This document shows positions 15,243 to 24,915 of a stretch of 64,000 bases of DNA, one piece after another. The first letter of the stretch is position 1. Every line of letters starts with the position of its first letter. The stretch comes from Pseudomonas vanderleydeniana (GTDB lineage Bacteria > Pseudomonadota > Gammaproteobacteria > Pseudomonadales > Pseudomonadaceae). Both the position numbers and the translations under genes were made by a program. Location: contig NZ_CP077093.1 of NCBI RefSeq assembly GCF_014268755.2, positions 3,398,001 through 3,462,000 on the forward strand, read 5' to 3'. The notes under the pieces are model-generated. The model was not told where the DNA came from. It searched no databases and saw only the letters and a list, made by a program, of their open reading frames with translations.

Positions 15243-18200
15243 TCAGCTCTTGAGTTCCAGGCCGTCTTTCTTCAGGGCACCGACCGCCGACTTGAGCGGT
15301 TGGCCAGGCCTCGAGAGTTCGCCATCGAGGAAGTAGCTCTTGGGCGTGTCCTGGTCCTGGCCGTAGCTGAAGTTGATCTTGCCCAGCGTCTTGTTGACGT
15401 TGAGCGAGGCACTGCTGCTGTAGCTGACCAGGGGCAGCGGCGAGGTGAAGCTTTCGGGCTGGCTGACGCTCTGGTACACGGTGATGGCCTTGACCCGCAT
15501 GTTGTCGCGATCCGACAGCAGGGCCGCCAATTCCTTTTGCGACAGGTTGCCGCTGCGGCTGCCCTCGTCGATGCGATCCTGGACATGATCCTTGAGCTCC
15601 AGGCGCACCCGCGCCAGCGTGCCGGGCGTGTTCTGCATGTCCTTGACCAGGGCCTTGAGCGTCGGGTCGTGGTCGAGCAGGGCCGATACCCGTTCGGCGT
15701 TGCTGGTCGAGTGCAGCGGGCTGACCAGGCTCATGACCTTGGACACTGCGCTCTGCTCGTTCAGGCGCGAGAGGTTGGTGTAGGAACTTTCGATACGGCC
15801 GCCGTCAAGCATGCTGTGCCTGGCCTCGGCTGCCTGCTGTTGCACACCGGCACGCTTGAGGGCGCGCAGGGCGGCGTACTGTTCGTCGTTCCCCGCCGGC
15901 TTGTCGGCGAAATGCTGCTCCAGCCCTTGCAGCTGCCTGTGCAGTTTTTCCTTGGCACCAAGGCCGGCGTATTCGGGTTGGTTCATGTCGGCCAGGCGGG
16001 TCAGCTCGCGCTGCGAGGCCGGATCCTTGAACGCCTTGCCGAGGCTGGTGCCGAGCTTGCTCAGGCCGGCGCTGGTCAGCGACTCGGCTTCCTTGAAGGT
16101 GAACTTGACGCGCTTGGTGGTCTTGTTGTCCACGCTGGCCGTGACGGCGCCCCCCAGGGGCGCCACCACCCCCTGGGAAGGCGGGGTCGCGGCACTGGAG
16201 GCGGGTGTGTTGCTGCCGGCGATCTGTGCCCGGGCGAACAGCGATCCACCGAGGCTGTTGAGCAGCCGTGGCCGGTTGCGGCTGCTTTCCTGCAGTTGCC
16301 CGGTGTTGCTGTGATGATCCACGGAGTAGTTGGTGTAGTTGAGCAGATTGACATTGACCGTGCCGCCGACGCCGAAACGCGCCGCCGCCGACAGCGGCGT
16401 GCTGTCCTTGTCGGTCAGGCCCAGGCCGACGCGGAACTCGGCGGTGCCGCTGGCATTGAGGTCGAAGTTGAACCGCAGGCCCTTCTGGGTCTCATGGTCG
16501 ACGCCCTTTTTCATCAGCTCCAGGGGCTTGATGTTGCCGCCGAACAGATCGTCGACGAAGCGATCGATGCCTTCATCGGGTACGGTGAACAGCACGCCGT
16601 CGCGCTGGGTGGTGGTCGCCGTGCCGGTGACGTCCACCCCCAGGCGCAGGGCGGGGGTCAGCCGGCGATCGTTGCCGATGTCGACCTTGGTGTACTGGTT
16701 GACCTCGTCACTCTTGAAGAACCCGGGCCAATAGTCCTTGCCACCCCCGACGCCGCCGCTGACGCTGCCGGAGCCTTCGCGTTGCAGGTACACGGTGATG
16801 CCCTTGTCGGCGCGTTCGGCGCTGAGGTTGTAGTTGCGTGCACCGCCCACCGACCCGCTCGGCCAGGGGCCCATGCCCTTGTTGGCCAGCGACACGAACG
16901 GTGTGCTGAGGTTGAGCCCGTAGCTGCGCTGCAGGGTGATTTCATCGTCGGGATGCTCCAGTTGCTTGAGCGATGCCTTGAGCTTGTCCGCCAGTTCCGC
17001 CTGGGTCTTGCTGCCGGTGGCCGCCCGCAGGTTGACGCTGACGGCGTGGTCCTCCTTCTTGAAACCGTTGAGGAAGGCTTTCACGCCATCGTAGGAGGCC
17101 TCGAGGTTGGCGTGGTCGGTGAAGCCCATGTCGGTCATCTGCTTGACCGGGTGTTCGCCGTACTGCTTGTCACGCAACTGGCCCAGGTCCTTTTTCAGCT
17201 GATCCAGCTGGCGGCTGTTGTCGGCTCCGGGGCTGAGCATCTCGACCTTGTCCAGCAGTGTGCCGAGGTCCTTGAGGGTCACCACATCCAGGGCCACCCG
17301 GGCCTTGGTCAGGCCGAGGCTGTCGCTGGCGTCGCGACGCTGGCCCAAGGGGATGTCGGCCTTCTGGTGGGAGAGCTGCATGCCGTTGTCGCGCAGGGTC
17401 TTGAGCAGCGCCCCGGTCTTGTTCTGCTCCGACGGGGCGACATGCTCCAGGGCGCCTTGCAGCTCCTTGATCAGGTCGTGGCCGGAGCTGGCGATGTTGA
17501 GCTTCTGCGAGAGGTTGTCGAGCTTCATGCTCAATTGGGTGCGCTTGGACGGCTCCGACAGTTCGCCGTGGATATTGAGCAGGCCTTCCTTCTGTTGCAG
17601 CAGTTTCGACTTGCCGTGCTGCTGGCCCAGGTGCCGGGTGGCGCGCAGGCTGTTGTCCTCCAGTTCGCCGCGGAACGCTTCCAGGTCCTCCAGCAGCCCG
17701 GCCCCTTGCGGGCCGAGGTCAAGCCGGCCGATTCGCGACTTCAGGTCCTGGCCGGCTGCGGCGGGTTGCTGGGTGTGGCTGAGCAGTTCCAGGCGCTTGA
17801 ACAGCGGCCCCTCCGACTCGTAGAGCGGGCGCAGGCCCTCGCGGCCATGGTGGCGGTGCTGGATGTGGTTGCCGATGTTCTTCAACACCCGTGGCGTTTC
17901 CAGCCCAGGCCGGAAGATGTTGGCGCGAATGAACTCGCTGGTGCTGGCGCGGTTGCTGCGTTCCAGGCCACTGCGACCCATGGCGTTGGCGCCGAAGCGG
18001 GCGGTCAGGCCGGTACCGGGAATGCGCGCGGTCTTCTCGTCACCCCGGATGCGCCCGAACATTTCGCTCAGGGCATTGTGGTCGGCCGGGCGCGGGGTGA
18101 GCGGTTGCCAGGTGCGGCCCTTGAGTTGCAACTGCGAGTGATCGGCGCTGTCCTTGAGGGTGACGCTGAGGCTGTTGTCGTCGGCGGTCCGAATGCTCTC

Positions 18201-20363
18201 CAGCTTGCGCCCGGCAGGTAGTGGTACCGGTTTCCACTGCGCTTCGGGGCGGAGTTCGGCCGGGCTGGCCTGCCAGTCGTCACGGGCCATGGTGAACAGC
18301 TTGCCCTCGGTGGTCAGGGCGTGCAGGTTGTGGTTTTCGTCCAGGGCCAGGGAGGCGACGGTGCCTTCCAGGTCGATGCGACTGAGGTCGCTGACCTGGC
18401 CGTCCTTGTGGTGGGCTGTCAGGCGATCGCTGGCATCGAGGGCGACGAACTGCTTTTCGTTGAGCATGGCGAAGGCCGTGACATGCCGGTCGTCCAGGCC
18501 TGGCAGCGGCTCGCCGAGGCTGGCCTGGGTGGTACGTGGCGGCTGGTTCAGATTATGGCTGGAACCGACGCTGACCGAGTTGTAGCGCGGGCTGACGTCG
18601 AGCTTGCGCAGCGTACCGTCCTGCAGCAGGTAGGCCTTGCTGTCGATACCGCGTTGCAGCTGCGTGACGTCCTTGATGCCGGTGTCTTTCCAGTCCTGGC
18701 TGGTGGAGTCCCAGCTTTGCACCCGCTGATCGCTGAGGCCGACACGGCCCAGGCGGTCGAGGTCGAAGGTCGCCGCCGGCGTGGGCGGCTCGCTGCCGGG
18801 CAGGCCACGACGGTTGTCGAGTACCAGGGCATCCGTGAGGTTCCAGCCGCCCTTGAGGCGCTGGTTCTGTTCGTCCAGCGCGTGGGAGTGGGTTTGCCCG
18901 GACTTGTCGCTGAGCAGCACATGCAGCTCGCCCTGGTCACCGGGCAGGAAACCGCTGACCTGGCGGGCTCCGCCGAGGCGTTCACCAGTGGGGTGGAAGT
19001 GCTCCTCGGGCATCAACCGCAGGGTGGGCGAGTCCTGTTGCAGATCCGCGCGCTTGGCACTGTACAGGCGACCCTCGGTGTCGCTGACGAACAGCCGGTC
19101 GTGGCTCAGTCCGATGCTCTTGGGTTCGGCCTGGCCACCGTTGAGTTCCAGGGTCTTGGGCGCCGACTGTCGTGGCGGTTGCTGGTTGAGGTCGATCAGG
19201 TGCAGGGTCTGGCTGTCGTCGCCGCTGAGGGTCGCGGCGTGGTGGTCGGCACTGACCGAGAAAGCCTTGAGCGCCGGTACTTCAACGTGGGGCACATCCT
19301 GGCTGGTCAGGTCGACCAGGGCGTCACCGGTCTGCCCGTACAGCTTGCCGTTGCCCTGGCTGGCCAGCTGGCTGAACTTGAGGTGGCCGGTTTCCTCGGG
19401 CAGCCGCCAGGCCGCGTTGGCGTGGTCGAATTCGTACAGCTGCTGCTCATGCAGGCGCAGCGGCTGGCCGTCACGATCCTGGTGGATACCGGTCAGGTGG
19501 GCGAGATGGGCGCGGCCGATGGTTTGCAGCGGGTTGCTTTTCTGCCCGCCATGGCTGACCTGTGCGGCGTTGTCCTGCAGTTCCAGGCTGGGTGTCGTGG
19601 GGGCCGAGCCGGCCTGGGTGCCCTCAGCCTGGCTGCTGCGCAGGACGACCAGGGCCGACGGTGTCTGTTTCAGGTGCAGCAGGTGGCCGCCCTGGTCCAG
19701 CAACAGATGATCCTGGCCGTTGCGGTCGCTGTGGCTGGCCTGGTAGCTCTGCCCGGCACGGCCCAGCGCATCGTGCAGCAGTTCGCCGACGGCTGCCGGC
19801 TTGAAGCCCTGGAAGTCGGCCGCGCCCTTGGCGTCCAACTGCACGCTGGCGCCTGGGGTGTCCGCGGCGGCCTGGCGCTGGATACGCTCATTGCGGCCGT
19901 CGAAGCGCCCGGCGTTGCTGCGTTCCAGGCGTTGGCCGCTGCTGCTGGTCGAGGCTTCGGTGGATGCCTCGGGGGCCTGCTCGATCTCGCGGGTACTGCC
20001 GAGCTGACTTGTGCCGGGGGCTTGCCGGGTCCCGGCCATGAGGGACGGGCCCAGGCCCGCGCCGCCTTGCAGGCGCGAGCCGGGTTGGCGGGTCTGGCGC
20101 GCCGCGGCGCTGGCCGCCTGCTCATCGCGGCTCGGCGCGGGAGCGGTCGTGTTGTTGCTGCGCGACGTCTGGCGTGGCGTGGCGCGCAGGTCCTGGGTCA
20201 ACTGGCCGATCGAGCGCATGATCCGCTGGCCGAAGGCGCGTAGGGAATGGCTGCTGCGCTGGCTCGGCTGTTCCGGGCGTTGCTCCAGCCCCTGGGTATT
20301 CTGCCCGGTCTGGGCAATCGCGGCGGTGTGGTTCGCCGCTGCTCGCTGAATCGTTGACTGCAT
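15243..20363 (-). CDS. AvrE/DspE-family type III effector
   Basis: A 1706-residue protein, slightly shorter than P. syringae AvrE (about 1795) and Erwinia DspA/E (about 1838). Residues 1 to about 180 are Gln/Ser/Thr/Arg-rich and disordered, as expected for a secretion signal. About 180-800 show repeated beta-propeller-like segments (VPALKAFSVSADHHAATLSG, RVGLSDQRVQSWDSTSQDW). The middle is helical (LDNLSQKLNIASSGHDLIKE). The last 500 residues carry LKLGVDVTG-like beta strands, and the end is ALKKDGLELKS, like the C-terminal ER-retention motif described for the family. A WxxxE-type WRLPE occurs. Relatives form water and solute channels in plant membranes. The P. fluorescens counterpart is RopE. 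GGAG lies 7 bases before the ATG; an hrp box is at 20442-20469. Its likely chaperone is encoded at 11822. Confidence 0.9.
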   Translation of the reverse strand: MQSTIQRAAANHTAAIAQTGQNTQGLEQRPEQPSQRSSHSLRAFGQRIMRSIGQLTQDLRATPRQTSRSNNTTAPAPSRDEQAASAAARQTRQPGSRLQGGAGLGPSLMAGTRQAPGTSQLGSTREIEQAPEASTEASTSSSGQRLERSNAGRFDGRNERIQRQAAADTPGASVQLDAKGAADFQGFKPAAVGELLHDALGRAGQSYQASHSDRNGQDHLLLDQGGHLLHLKQTPSALVVLRSSQAEGTQAGSAPTTPSLELQDNAAQVSHGGQKSNPLQTIGRAHLAHLTGIHQDRDGQPLRLHEQQLYEFDHANAAWRLPEETGHLKFSQLASQGNGKLYGQTGDALVDLTSQDVPHVEVPALKAFSVSADHHAATLSGDDSQTLHLIDLNQQPPRQSAPKTLELNGGQAEPKSIGLSHDRLFVSDTEGRLYSAKRADLQQDSPTLRLMPEEHFHPTGERLGGARQVSGFLPGDQGELHVLLSDKSGQTHSHALDEQNQRLKGGWNLTDALVLDNRRGLPGSEPPTPAATFDLDRLGRVGLSDQRVQSWDSTSQDWKDTGIKDVTQLQRGIDSKAYLLQDGTLRKLDVSPRYNSVSVGSSHNLNQPPRTTQASLGEPLPGLDDRHVTAFAMLNEKQFVALDASDRLTAHHKDGQVSDLSRIDLEGTVASLALDENHNLHALTTEGKLFTMARDDWQASPAELRPEAQWKPVPLPAGRKLESIRTADDNSLSVTLKDSADHSQLQLKGRTWQPLTPRPADHNALSEMFGRIRGDEKTARIPGTGLTARFGANAMGRSGLERSNRASTSEFIRANIFRPGLETPRVLKNIGNHIQHRHHGREGLRPLYESEGPLFKRLELLSHTQQPAAAGQDLKSRIGRLDLGPQGAGLLEDLEAFRGELEDNSLRATRHLGQQHGKSKLLQQKEGLLNIHGELSEPSKRTQLSMKLDNLSQKLNIASSGHDLIKELQGALEHVAPSEQNKTGALLKTLRDNGMQLSHQKADIPLGQRRDASDSLGLTKARVALDVVTLKDLGTLLDKVEMLSPGADNSRQLDQLKKDLGQLRDKQYGEHPVKQMTDMGFTDHANLEASYDGVKAFLNGFKKEDHAVSVNLRAATGSKTQAELADKLKASLKQLEHPDDEITLQRSYGLNLSTPFVSLANKGMGPWPSGSVGGARNYNLSAERADKGITVYLQREGSGSVSGGVGGGKDYWPGFFKSDEVNQYTKVDIGNDRRLTPALRLGVDVTGTATTTQRDGVLFTVPDEGIDRFVDDLFGGNIKPLELMKKGVDHETQKGLRFNFDLNASGTAEFRVGLGLTDKDSTPLSAAARFGVGGTVNVNLLNYTNYSVDHHSNTGQLQESSRNRPRLLNSLGGSLFARAQIAGSNTPASSAATPPSQGVVAPLGGAVTASVDNKTTKRVKFTFKEAESLTSAGLSKLGTSLGKAFKDPASQRELTRLADMNQPEYAGLGAKEKLHRQLQGLEQHFADKPAGNDEQYAALRALKRAGVQQQAAEARHSMLDGGRIESSYTNLSRLNEQSAVSKVMSLVSPLHSTSNAERVSALLDHDPTLKALVKDMQNTPGTLARVRLELKDHVQDRIDEGSRSGNLSQKELAALLSDRDNMRVKAITVYQSVSQPESFTSPLPLVSYSSSASLNVNKTLGKINFSYGQDQDTPKSYFLDGELSRPGQPLKSAVGALKKDGLELKS

Positions 20364-20441
20364 GCTGTTTCTCCATGTCATGGACTGACAGGGCGAGTTC
20401 GTTAGGCTCGCCTCGGGCGTTCAGGAATGACTCCTTTGCCC

Positions 20442-20469
20442 TGAGTGGCAGCGGTTGCAGCTTGGTTCC
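20442..20469 (-). promoter_or_regulatory. hrp box of the avrE homologue
   Basis: On the - strand GGAACC (20469-20464), 15 bases, CCACTCA (20448-20442). It begins 10 bases after the hrcU stop and 79 bases before the avrE-type ATG. Confidence 0.92.
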
Positions 20470-20479
20470 AGGCGGGGTC

Positions 20480-21571
20480 TCAGTAGGCTGTGCCGGGCAT
20501 CTCGATCACCTCCGAACGGGCGTGCTCGTCGAGCTCGCGCAGTAACCGGTAGACCTGGGCCACGGCCTGCAGGGTCTCGCGTGGGATGAAGTGACCGACT
20601 TCGCTGCGATACAGGGTACGCGCCAGCCAGACGAAGCGGATCACCGGCACGCCGCTTTGCCGCGCGCGCATGATCAGGTCCCGCGCCTCGGCATCGTGGC
20701 CCTTGCAGATGATCCGTGGCAGGGGAGTCTGTTGGGGGCGATAGAACAGCGCCACGGCGTAGTGAGTCGGGTTGACCAGCAGCAGGTCGGCTTCCTCCAC
20801 CGGCGCCTTGGCCGGGGCGGCATTGGCCGGCTGCTGGGTCAGTTCGCGGGCGACGGATTTGCGGTGCGACTTCATGTGCGGGTCGCCTTCCATCTCCTTG
20901 AACTCCTTGCGCACGTCCTCGTGGCTCATGCGCTGGCCCTTGATGAAGAAGTACTTCTGCAGGGCGAAGTCGATCGCCGCCAACACCAGCAGCACGCCCA
21001 GGCAGGTGCGTGACAGGCGGCTGAACAGACTGATCATCGCCTGCCAGTAGGTATCGAGGTCGGTGTTGGCCAGGCCGATCAGGTCGCCCAGCGCCGGCGG
21101 CAGCACCAGGTAGAGCAACACGCCAATCAGCACCGCCTTGCACAGGCTGTTGAACAGGTTGAACAGCTGGCGCGAGGAAAACATCTGCTTGAACTGGTTC
21201 AGCGGGTTGAGGCGTTCGAAGTCCAGCTTCAGGGCTTCGGGGGCGAACAGCGGCCCGAACTGCACCCAGCCACCGGCCAGGCGCATGGCCACGGCGATCC
21301 CCAGCACCGGCAGCATGAACATCAACAGGTCCCAGCCGGCCTTGCTCAGCACCTCGCCGACACCCGCGCCGAAGGGCCGGCCCAGTTGCTGCAGGGGCAG
21401 CAGCACCAGGGCTTCGAGTTTGCCGATACCGCCGCTGGCCAGGCCCAGGATCATCTCCAGCAGGGCCGCGAAGATCAGCAGCTTGGGCACGTCCTGGCTC
21501 TGTCCAACCTGGCCTTTCTTGCGCGCATCAGCCAGCTTTTTCTGCGTGGGTTCTTCGGTTTTTTCGCTCAT
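20480..21571 (-). CDS. hrcU: T3SS export switch protein HrcU (SctU)
   Basis: A 363-residue inner-membrane protein with the family start MSEKTEEPTQKKLADARKKG, four membrane segments within about 30-205, and the autocleavage motif NPTH at 267-270 (cut between Asn and Pro) followed by YAVALFYRP. The soluble C-terminal domain switches secretion from pilus parts to effectors. It is the last gene of the hrpJ operon; 21 bases separate it from hrcT. Confidence 0.96.
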   Translation of the reverse strand: MSEKTEEPTQKKLADARKKGQVGQSQDVPKLLIFAALLEMILGLASGGIGKLEALVLLPLQQLGRPFGAGVGEVLSKAGWDLLMFMLPVLGIAVAMRLAGGWVQFGPLFAPEALKLDFERLNPLNQFKQMFSSRQLFNLFNSLCKAVLIGVLLYLVLPPALGDLIGLANTDLDTYWQAMISLFSRLSRTCLGVLLVLAAIDFALQKYFFIKGQRMSHEDVRKEFKEMEGDPHMKSHRKSVARELTQQPANAAPAKAPVEEADLLLVNPTHYAVALFYRPQQTPLPRIICKGHDAEARDLIMRARQSGVPVIRFVWLARTLYRSEVGHFIPRETLQAVAQVYRLLRELDEHARSEVIEMPGTAY

Positions 21572-21592
21572 GGGCGCACCTCGCTTCGAGCA

Positions 21593-22393
21593 TCAGGAGC
21601 CGGGCCGCAGCAACAGCGGCAGCAGGTGGCGAAGATCGCCCAATTGGCTCAACTGGCCGTTGCCGAGCCAGCACAGCATCGGCAGGTAGAGCACCAGGAA
21701 GCCTAGGCCGATCAGGCTCTTGGCCGGCATCGCCAGGGTCGAGACCTGCAACTGCGGGCTGTACAGGCTGAGGATCGCCAGGCCGAACTCGATCAGCAGC
21801 AACAGCCCCACCAGTGGCGCGGCAAACAGCACCATGCTGCGAAAGGTGCTGGCCAGCAGCTTGAGGTACAGGTCCCAGCCGTCGGTAGCCGGCATCGGCA
21901 GCCAGTGGCTGGCCGGCCATACGGCATAGCTGTCCCAGATCACCTGGGTGAGGCTCGAGTAGCCACCACCGAGCACCAGCAGGAGGATCAGCACCTGCTT
22001 GAACATGTGTCCCAGCTCCGAGGTGTTGTCACCCAGCGCCGGGTTGATCTGCCCGCCGATCAGCGCGCCGCGCTGGTTGTCGAACAGGCAGCCCACCGAC
22101 TCGAACAGCCAGAACGGCATGGCCAGCAGCAGGCCCAGGAGCAGGCCGATCAGGCTTTCCTTGAGCATCAGCCCGCTCAGGTCCAGCCAGCCGAGGTCGC
22201 GGGCGCTGAGGCTGGCGCGGATCGTCGGCATCGGTACCAGGGCCAGGGCCAGGACGATCGCATGGCGCAACATGCCCTTGATCTCGCGAAAGGCGAAGGC
22301 CGGGATCAGGAACAGGCAGGGGTAGAGGCGGGCCATGCCGATGGTCAGGGCGATGATCAGCTCGGAGATGTTGCCAAACAGGGCCTGGAACAT
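21593..22393 (-). CDS. hrcT: T3SS export apparatus protein HrcT (SctT)
   Basis: A 266-residue inner-membrane protein of the SctT/FliR family, start MFQALFGNISELIIALTIGM, with about six to eight hydrophobic segments and the conserved PAFAFREIKGMLRHAIVLAL and GALIGGQINPALGDNTSELG loops. It is part of the R-S-T core of the export gate. It lies one base downstream of hrcS. The gene is intact. Confidence 0.95.
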   Translation of the reverse strand: MFQALFGNISELIIALTIGMARLYPCLFLIPAFAFREIKGMLRHAIVLALALVPMPTIRASLSARDLGWLDLSGLMLKESLIGLLLGLLLAMPFWLFESVGCLFDNQRGALIGGQINPALGDNTSELGHMFKQVLILLLVLGGGYSSLTQVIWDSYAVWPASHWLPMPATDGWDLYLKLLASTFRSMVLFAAPLVGLLLLIEFGLAILSLYSPQLQVSTLAMPAKSLIGLGFLVLYLPMLCWLGNGQLSQLGDLRHLLPLLLRPGS

Positions 22394-22394
22394 C

Positions 22395-22655
22395 TCAGGC
22401 CCTCGTCTGCGCGATCATGCTGAAGGCCAGCTGGGTCAGCTGGATCAGCTCCACGCCGATCCAGCGCCCGGTCAGCGCCAGCGCCAGGCCGACCGCCACC
22501 AGCTTGATCGCGAACGGCAGGGTCTGGTCCTGCAACTGCATCACCGCCTGCAGCAGCGAGGTCAGCACGCCGACGATCACCGCGACGATCAGCGGCGGCG
22601 CCGACAGGGTCACCACCAGCAGCATCGCCTGCTTGAACAGGGTCAAGGTATCCAT
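22395..22655 (-). CDS. hrcS: T3SS export apparatus protein HrcS (SctS)
   Basis: An 86-residue protein with two transmembrane hairpin helices (FKQAMLLVVTLSAPPLIVAV and PFAIKLVAVGLALALTGRWI) and the conserved LQAVMQLQDQTLPF loop of the SctS/FliQ family. It belongs to the export gate core. Length and sequence match the family fully. It lies 7 bases after hrcR. Confidence 0.96.
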   Translation of the reverse strand: MDTLTLFKQAMLLVVTLSAPPLIVAVIVGVLTSLLQAVMQLQDQTLPFAIKLVAVGLALALTGRWIGVELIQLTQLAFSMIAQTRA

Positions 22656-22662
22656 GGCGCCC

Positions 22663-23316
22663 TCAGAGGTAGCTGTAGAACAGGCCGTCGAGCAGTCGCG
22701 TCCAGCCGTCGACGAGGACGAACAGGAGGATTTTCAGCGGCAGGGAGATGGTCATCGGGGCCACCATCTGCATGCCCAGGGCCAGCAGGATGTTGGACAC
22801 GATCAGGTCGATGACGATGAAGGGCACGTAGATCAGGAAGCCGATCTGGAACCCCGCCTGCAGCTCCGAGAGCACGAAGGCCGGGACGATCAGCAGCAGG
22901 TCATCCTTGCTGGCCTTGGCCGCCATTGCCGCTGGCCACATGCGCTGGGTGTTCTCCAGCAGGTGGGCCTGGATGTCCGGATTGACGTTACGCAGCATGA
23001 ACCGGCGCAGTGGCTCCAGCACCTGGGTACCGGCACTTTCCATGGCGGTGAAGTCCTGCATGTGCGGTGGTAGCTGCTTGAAGCGCTGGCTCATGTCGTT
23101 GAACACCGGCGCCATGATGAACATCGTCGCCGCCAGGGCGATGCCATACAGCGCCATGTTCGGGGGTGCCTGCTGCACGCCGATGGCGTTGCGGGTGATC
23201 AGCAGCACCATGGAGATCTTCAGGAACGCGGTGCAGATCATCATCAGCAGCGGCACCAGCGACAGGGCGCCGAGAAACAGGGCCAGCGTCAGTGGATCGA
23301 CGTCCTGCAGGTTCAC
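22663..23316 (-). CDS. hrcR: T3SS export apparatus protein HrcR (SctR)
   Basis: A 217-residue inner-membrane protein of the SctR/FliP family with [40 protein letters not shown] and [20 protein letters not shown], all family hallmarks, and four membrane segments. The start is taken as GTG at 23316 ([13 protein letters not shown]), which overlaps the hrcQ stop as GTGA. The frame is open further upstream, but that part overlaps hrcQ and has no family likeness. Confidence 0.93.
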   Translation of the reverse strand: MNLQDVDPLTLALFLGALSLVPLLMMICTAFLKISMVLLITRNAIGVQQAPPNMALYGIALAATMFIMAPVFNDMSQRFKQLPPHMQDFTAMESAGTQVLEPLRRFMLRNVNPDIQAHLLENTQRMWPAAMAAKASKDDLLLIVPAFVLSELQAGFQIGFLIYVPFIVIDLIVSNILLALGMQMVAPMTISLPLKILLFVLVDGWTRLLDGLFYSYL

Positions 23317-24362
23317 TGGCGCGGCTCCAGGCGGGTGATCTGCAACCCCAGGCGGCCGTCGATTTCCACCAGCTCGCCATGGGCCAGGGGCCGCTCGCCC
23401 TGGCACAGGGTGGCCTGGCCCGGGACGCAACCGCTGAAGGTCAGCACCGAGCCGACGCCGAGGTTGCGCAACTGGCCAAGGCTCAGGTTCAGGCTGCCGG
23501 CGCGCAGGGTCAGGGCCAGTGGCAGGTCGTCGAAACGGCTGAGGTCGCCCTCCGGCTCCGATAGCTCACCGACGTCGGACGGGTAGGGCGAGGCCACTGG
23601 GTTCAGAGGTTCGTGGTCGGTGAAGGCGAAGTGATCGAGGGAGGCATTCATGCTGGGAGCTTCCAGTTCGGTGAGAGTAAAGCGCAGGGTGGTCCCCGGC
23701 AGTTGTTGCAGGTGCAGGCGGCACGTGCCGAGCTGCAGGCTGCCGTCACCCGTGGGGGAGAACAGCGGCTGCTCGACCAGCAGGACATCGCCCGGGCGCA
23801 GGCCGTGCAGTTGGCCCAGGGTCAGCGGGCAATGTCCCAGCAGCAATGGCAGGCGCAGCCTCCATTGCGCCGTGCCAGGTGTTTGCCTCGGCACCTGCCA
23901 GTGGGGATGATCCAGCAGGGCGAGCAGGGTCCGGGCGGGTATTCGCGCCCGGTGGGCTTGCCGTTGTCCGTCGTCGTCGCGCAGTTCCAGCAGGCAGTCC
24001 AGCCCCGTGGCCGGCGAGGCACCGCTCACCCGTAGCGGACTGAGCAGCGCTTGCAGCTCCGGGGCCAGGTAGTGGTTGTACAGCGGCCAGTACCAGTCGC
24101 CGTTCTCCGGTGTGCCAGCGAGGATCGCCGGGCACTCGGACAGTCGGCTGAGCAGGGCCAGGGCATCGTCCAGCCAGAAGGCCCCGCAGGCACTCTCGAT
24201 GGCCGTGCGGGGTGCCAGGTCGACAGGGCCGGGCGCCAGGCGCAGGTGCAGGGTGGTGGTGTGCGGTGGCGACAGCCTCAGGCACAGCCCAGCCCCCAGG
24301 CGTTCGCGGACCTGGGCTTCGGCGAGTGACATGGTGCGCAGTTGCAGCGCGTGCAGGGCCAT
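23313..24362 (-). CDS. hrcQ: T3SS C-ring protein HrcQ, uninterrupted (HrcQa+HrcQb)
   Basis: A 349-residue cytoplasmic-platform protein. Residues 1 to about 230 match the HrcQa-type N-terminal domain; about 270-349 are a SpoA/FliN-like domain ([20 protein letters not shown] and [19 protein letters not shown]). P. syringae has this protein split into hrcQa and hrcQb; here one frame covers both. An in-frame ATG at 23651 ([10 protein letters not shown]) with GGAAG 8 bases upstream could still give a separate C-terminal product of 112 residues. The main start at 24362 is one base after the hrpP stop. Confidence 0.9.
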   Translation of the reverse strand: MALHALQLRTMSLAEAQVRERLGAGLCLRLSPPHTTTLHLRLAPGPVDLAPRTAIESACGAFWLDDALALLSRLSECPAILAGTPENGDWYWPLYNHYLAPELQALLSPLRVSGASPATGLDCLLELRDDDGQRQAHRARIPARTLLALLDHPHWQVPRQTPGTAQWRLRLPLLLGHCPLTLGQLHGLRPGDVLLVEQPLFSPTGDGSLQLGTCRLHLQQLPGTTLRFTLTELEAPSMNASLDHFAFTDHEPLNPVASPYPSDVGELSEPEGDLSRFDDLPLALTLRAGSLNLSLGQLRNLGVGSVLTFSGCVPGQATLCQGERPLAHGELVEIDGRLGLQITRLEPRQ

Positions 24363-24363
24363 G

Positions 24364-24915
24364 TCAGTGGACCTCGCGTTGCAGCGTGACCTGCACCGGT
24401 CGCCCCAGTTGCCGGGCAAGCCAGTCGGCGCTGGCCTGGCGCTGGGTCGAGCAGTATTGCCAGGCCGCATCCCGGGCAAAGCGCAGGGCGATGTCCAGGT
24501 TATGGCCGCGAGACTGTACGCGCACGGCGACCGGGCCCAGGTTCGGCAGTTCCAGCTGGACTTCCAGCGGACCCTCGTGCCGTTCTTCCAGATGTTCCTC
24601 AAGGCGATCGAGCAGTGCCTGCCAGAGCGTCGCGGCCTGGCTGTCGGGCGGTTGCGAGGCACTGGCGTGCTCCTGTTCCTGCGACGAGGACTGCTGGCCG
24701 CGATCATCGCTGACGTCGACCACGGCGCCTTGGCCAAGCCCTTGCGGCGAGGCCAGCAACTGCTCGAAACATTCGCTTTCGTCGCGCACTTCGCTGCGCA
24801 GGTCCCGGGTTCGCTCCTGGCGTACGCTCCAGGTGGCGCTGGGCGGCTCCTGGCGTAGCCGCGGCGGTTCGGCCGGCCGGCTGGCGGGTTTGAGCAGGGG
24901 ATGGCGCGGGGTCAT
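24364..24915 (-). CDS. hrpP: T3SS pilus-length / substrate-switch protein HrpP (SctP)
   Basis: A 183-residue protein with a Pro/Arg/Glu/Ser-rich, probably unfolded N-terminal part and a compact C-terminal domain (VQLELPNLGPVAVRVQSRGH, LADWLARQLGRPVQVTLQ-like end) of the T3S4 type found in SctP/FliK rulers. It would be a partner of HrcU. It is encoded between hrpO and hrcQ, as expected, and overlaps hrpO by ATGA. Confidence 0.85.
   Translation of the reverse strand: MTPRHPLLKPASRPAEPPRLRQEPPSATWSVRQERTRDLRSEVRDESECFEQLLASPQGLGQGAVVDVSDDRGQQSSSQEQEHASASQPPDSQAATLWQALLDRLEEHLEERHEGPLEVQLELPNLGPVAVRVQSRGHNLDIALRFARDAAWQYCSTQRQASADWLARQLGRPVQVTLQREVH

Noticed and set aside
15231..20243. Very long open frames (996 and 640 codons) on the + strand, antisense to the AvrE-type gene
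   Set aside because: They arise from the third-position GC bias of the - strand gene; the translations have no family likeness and no ribosome sites.
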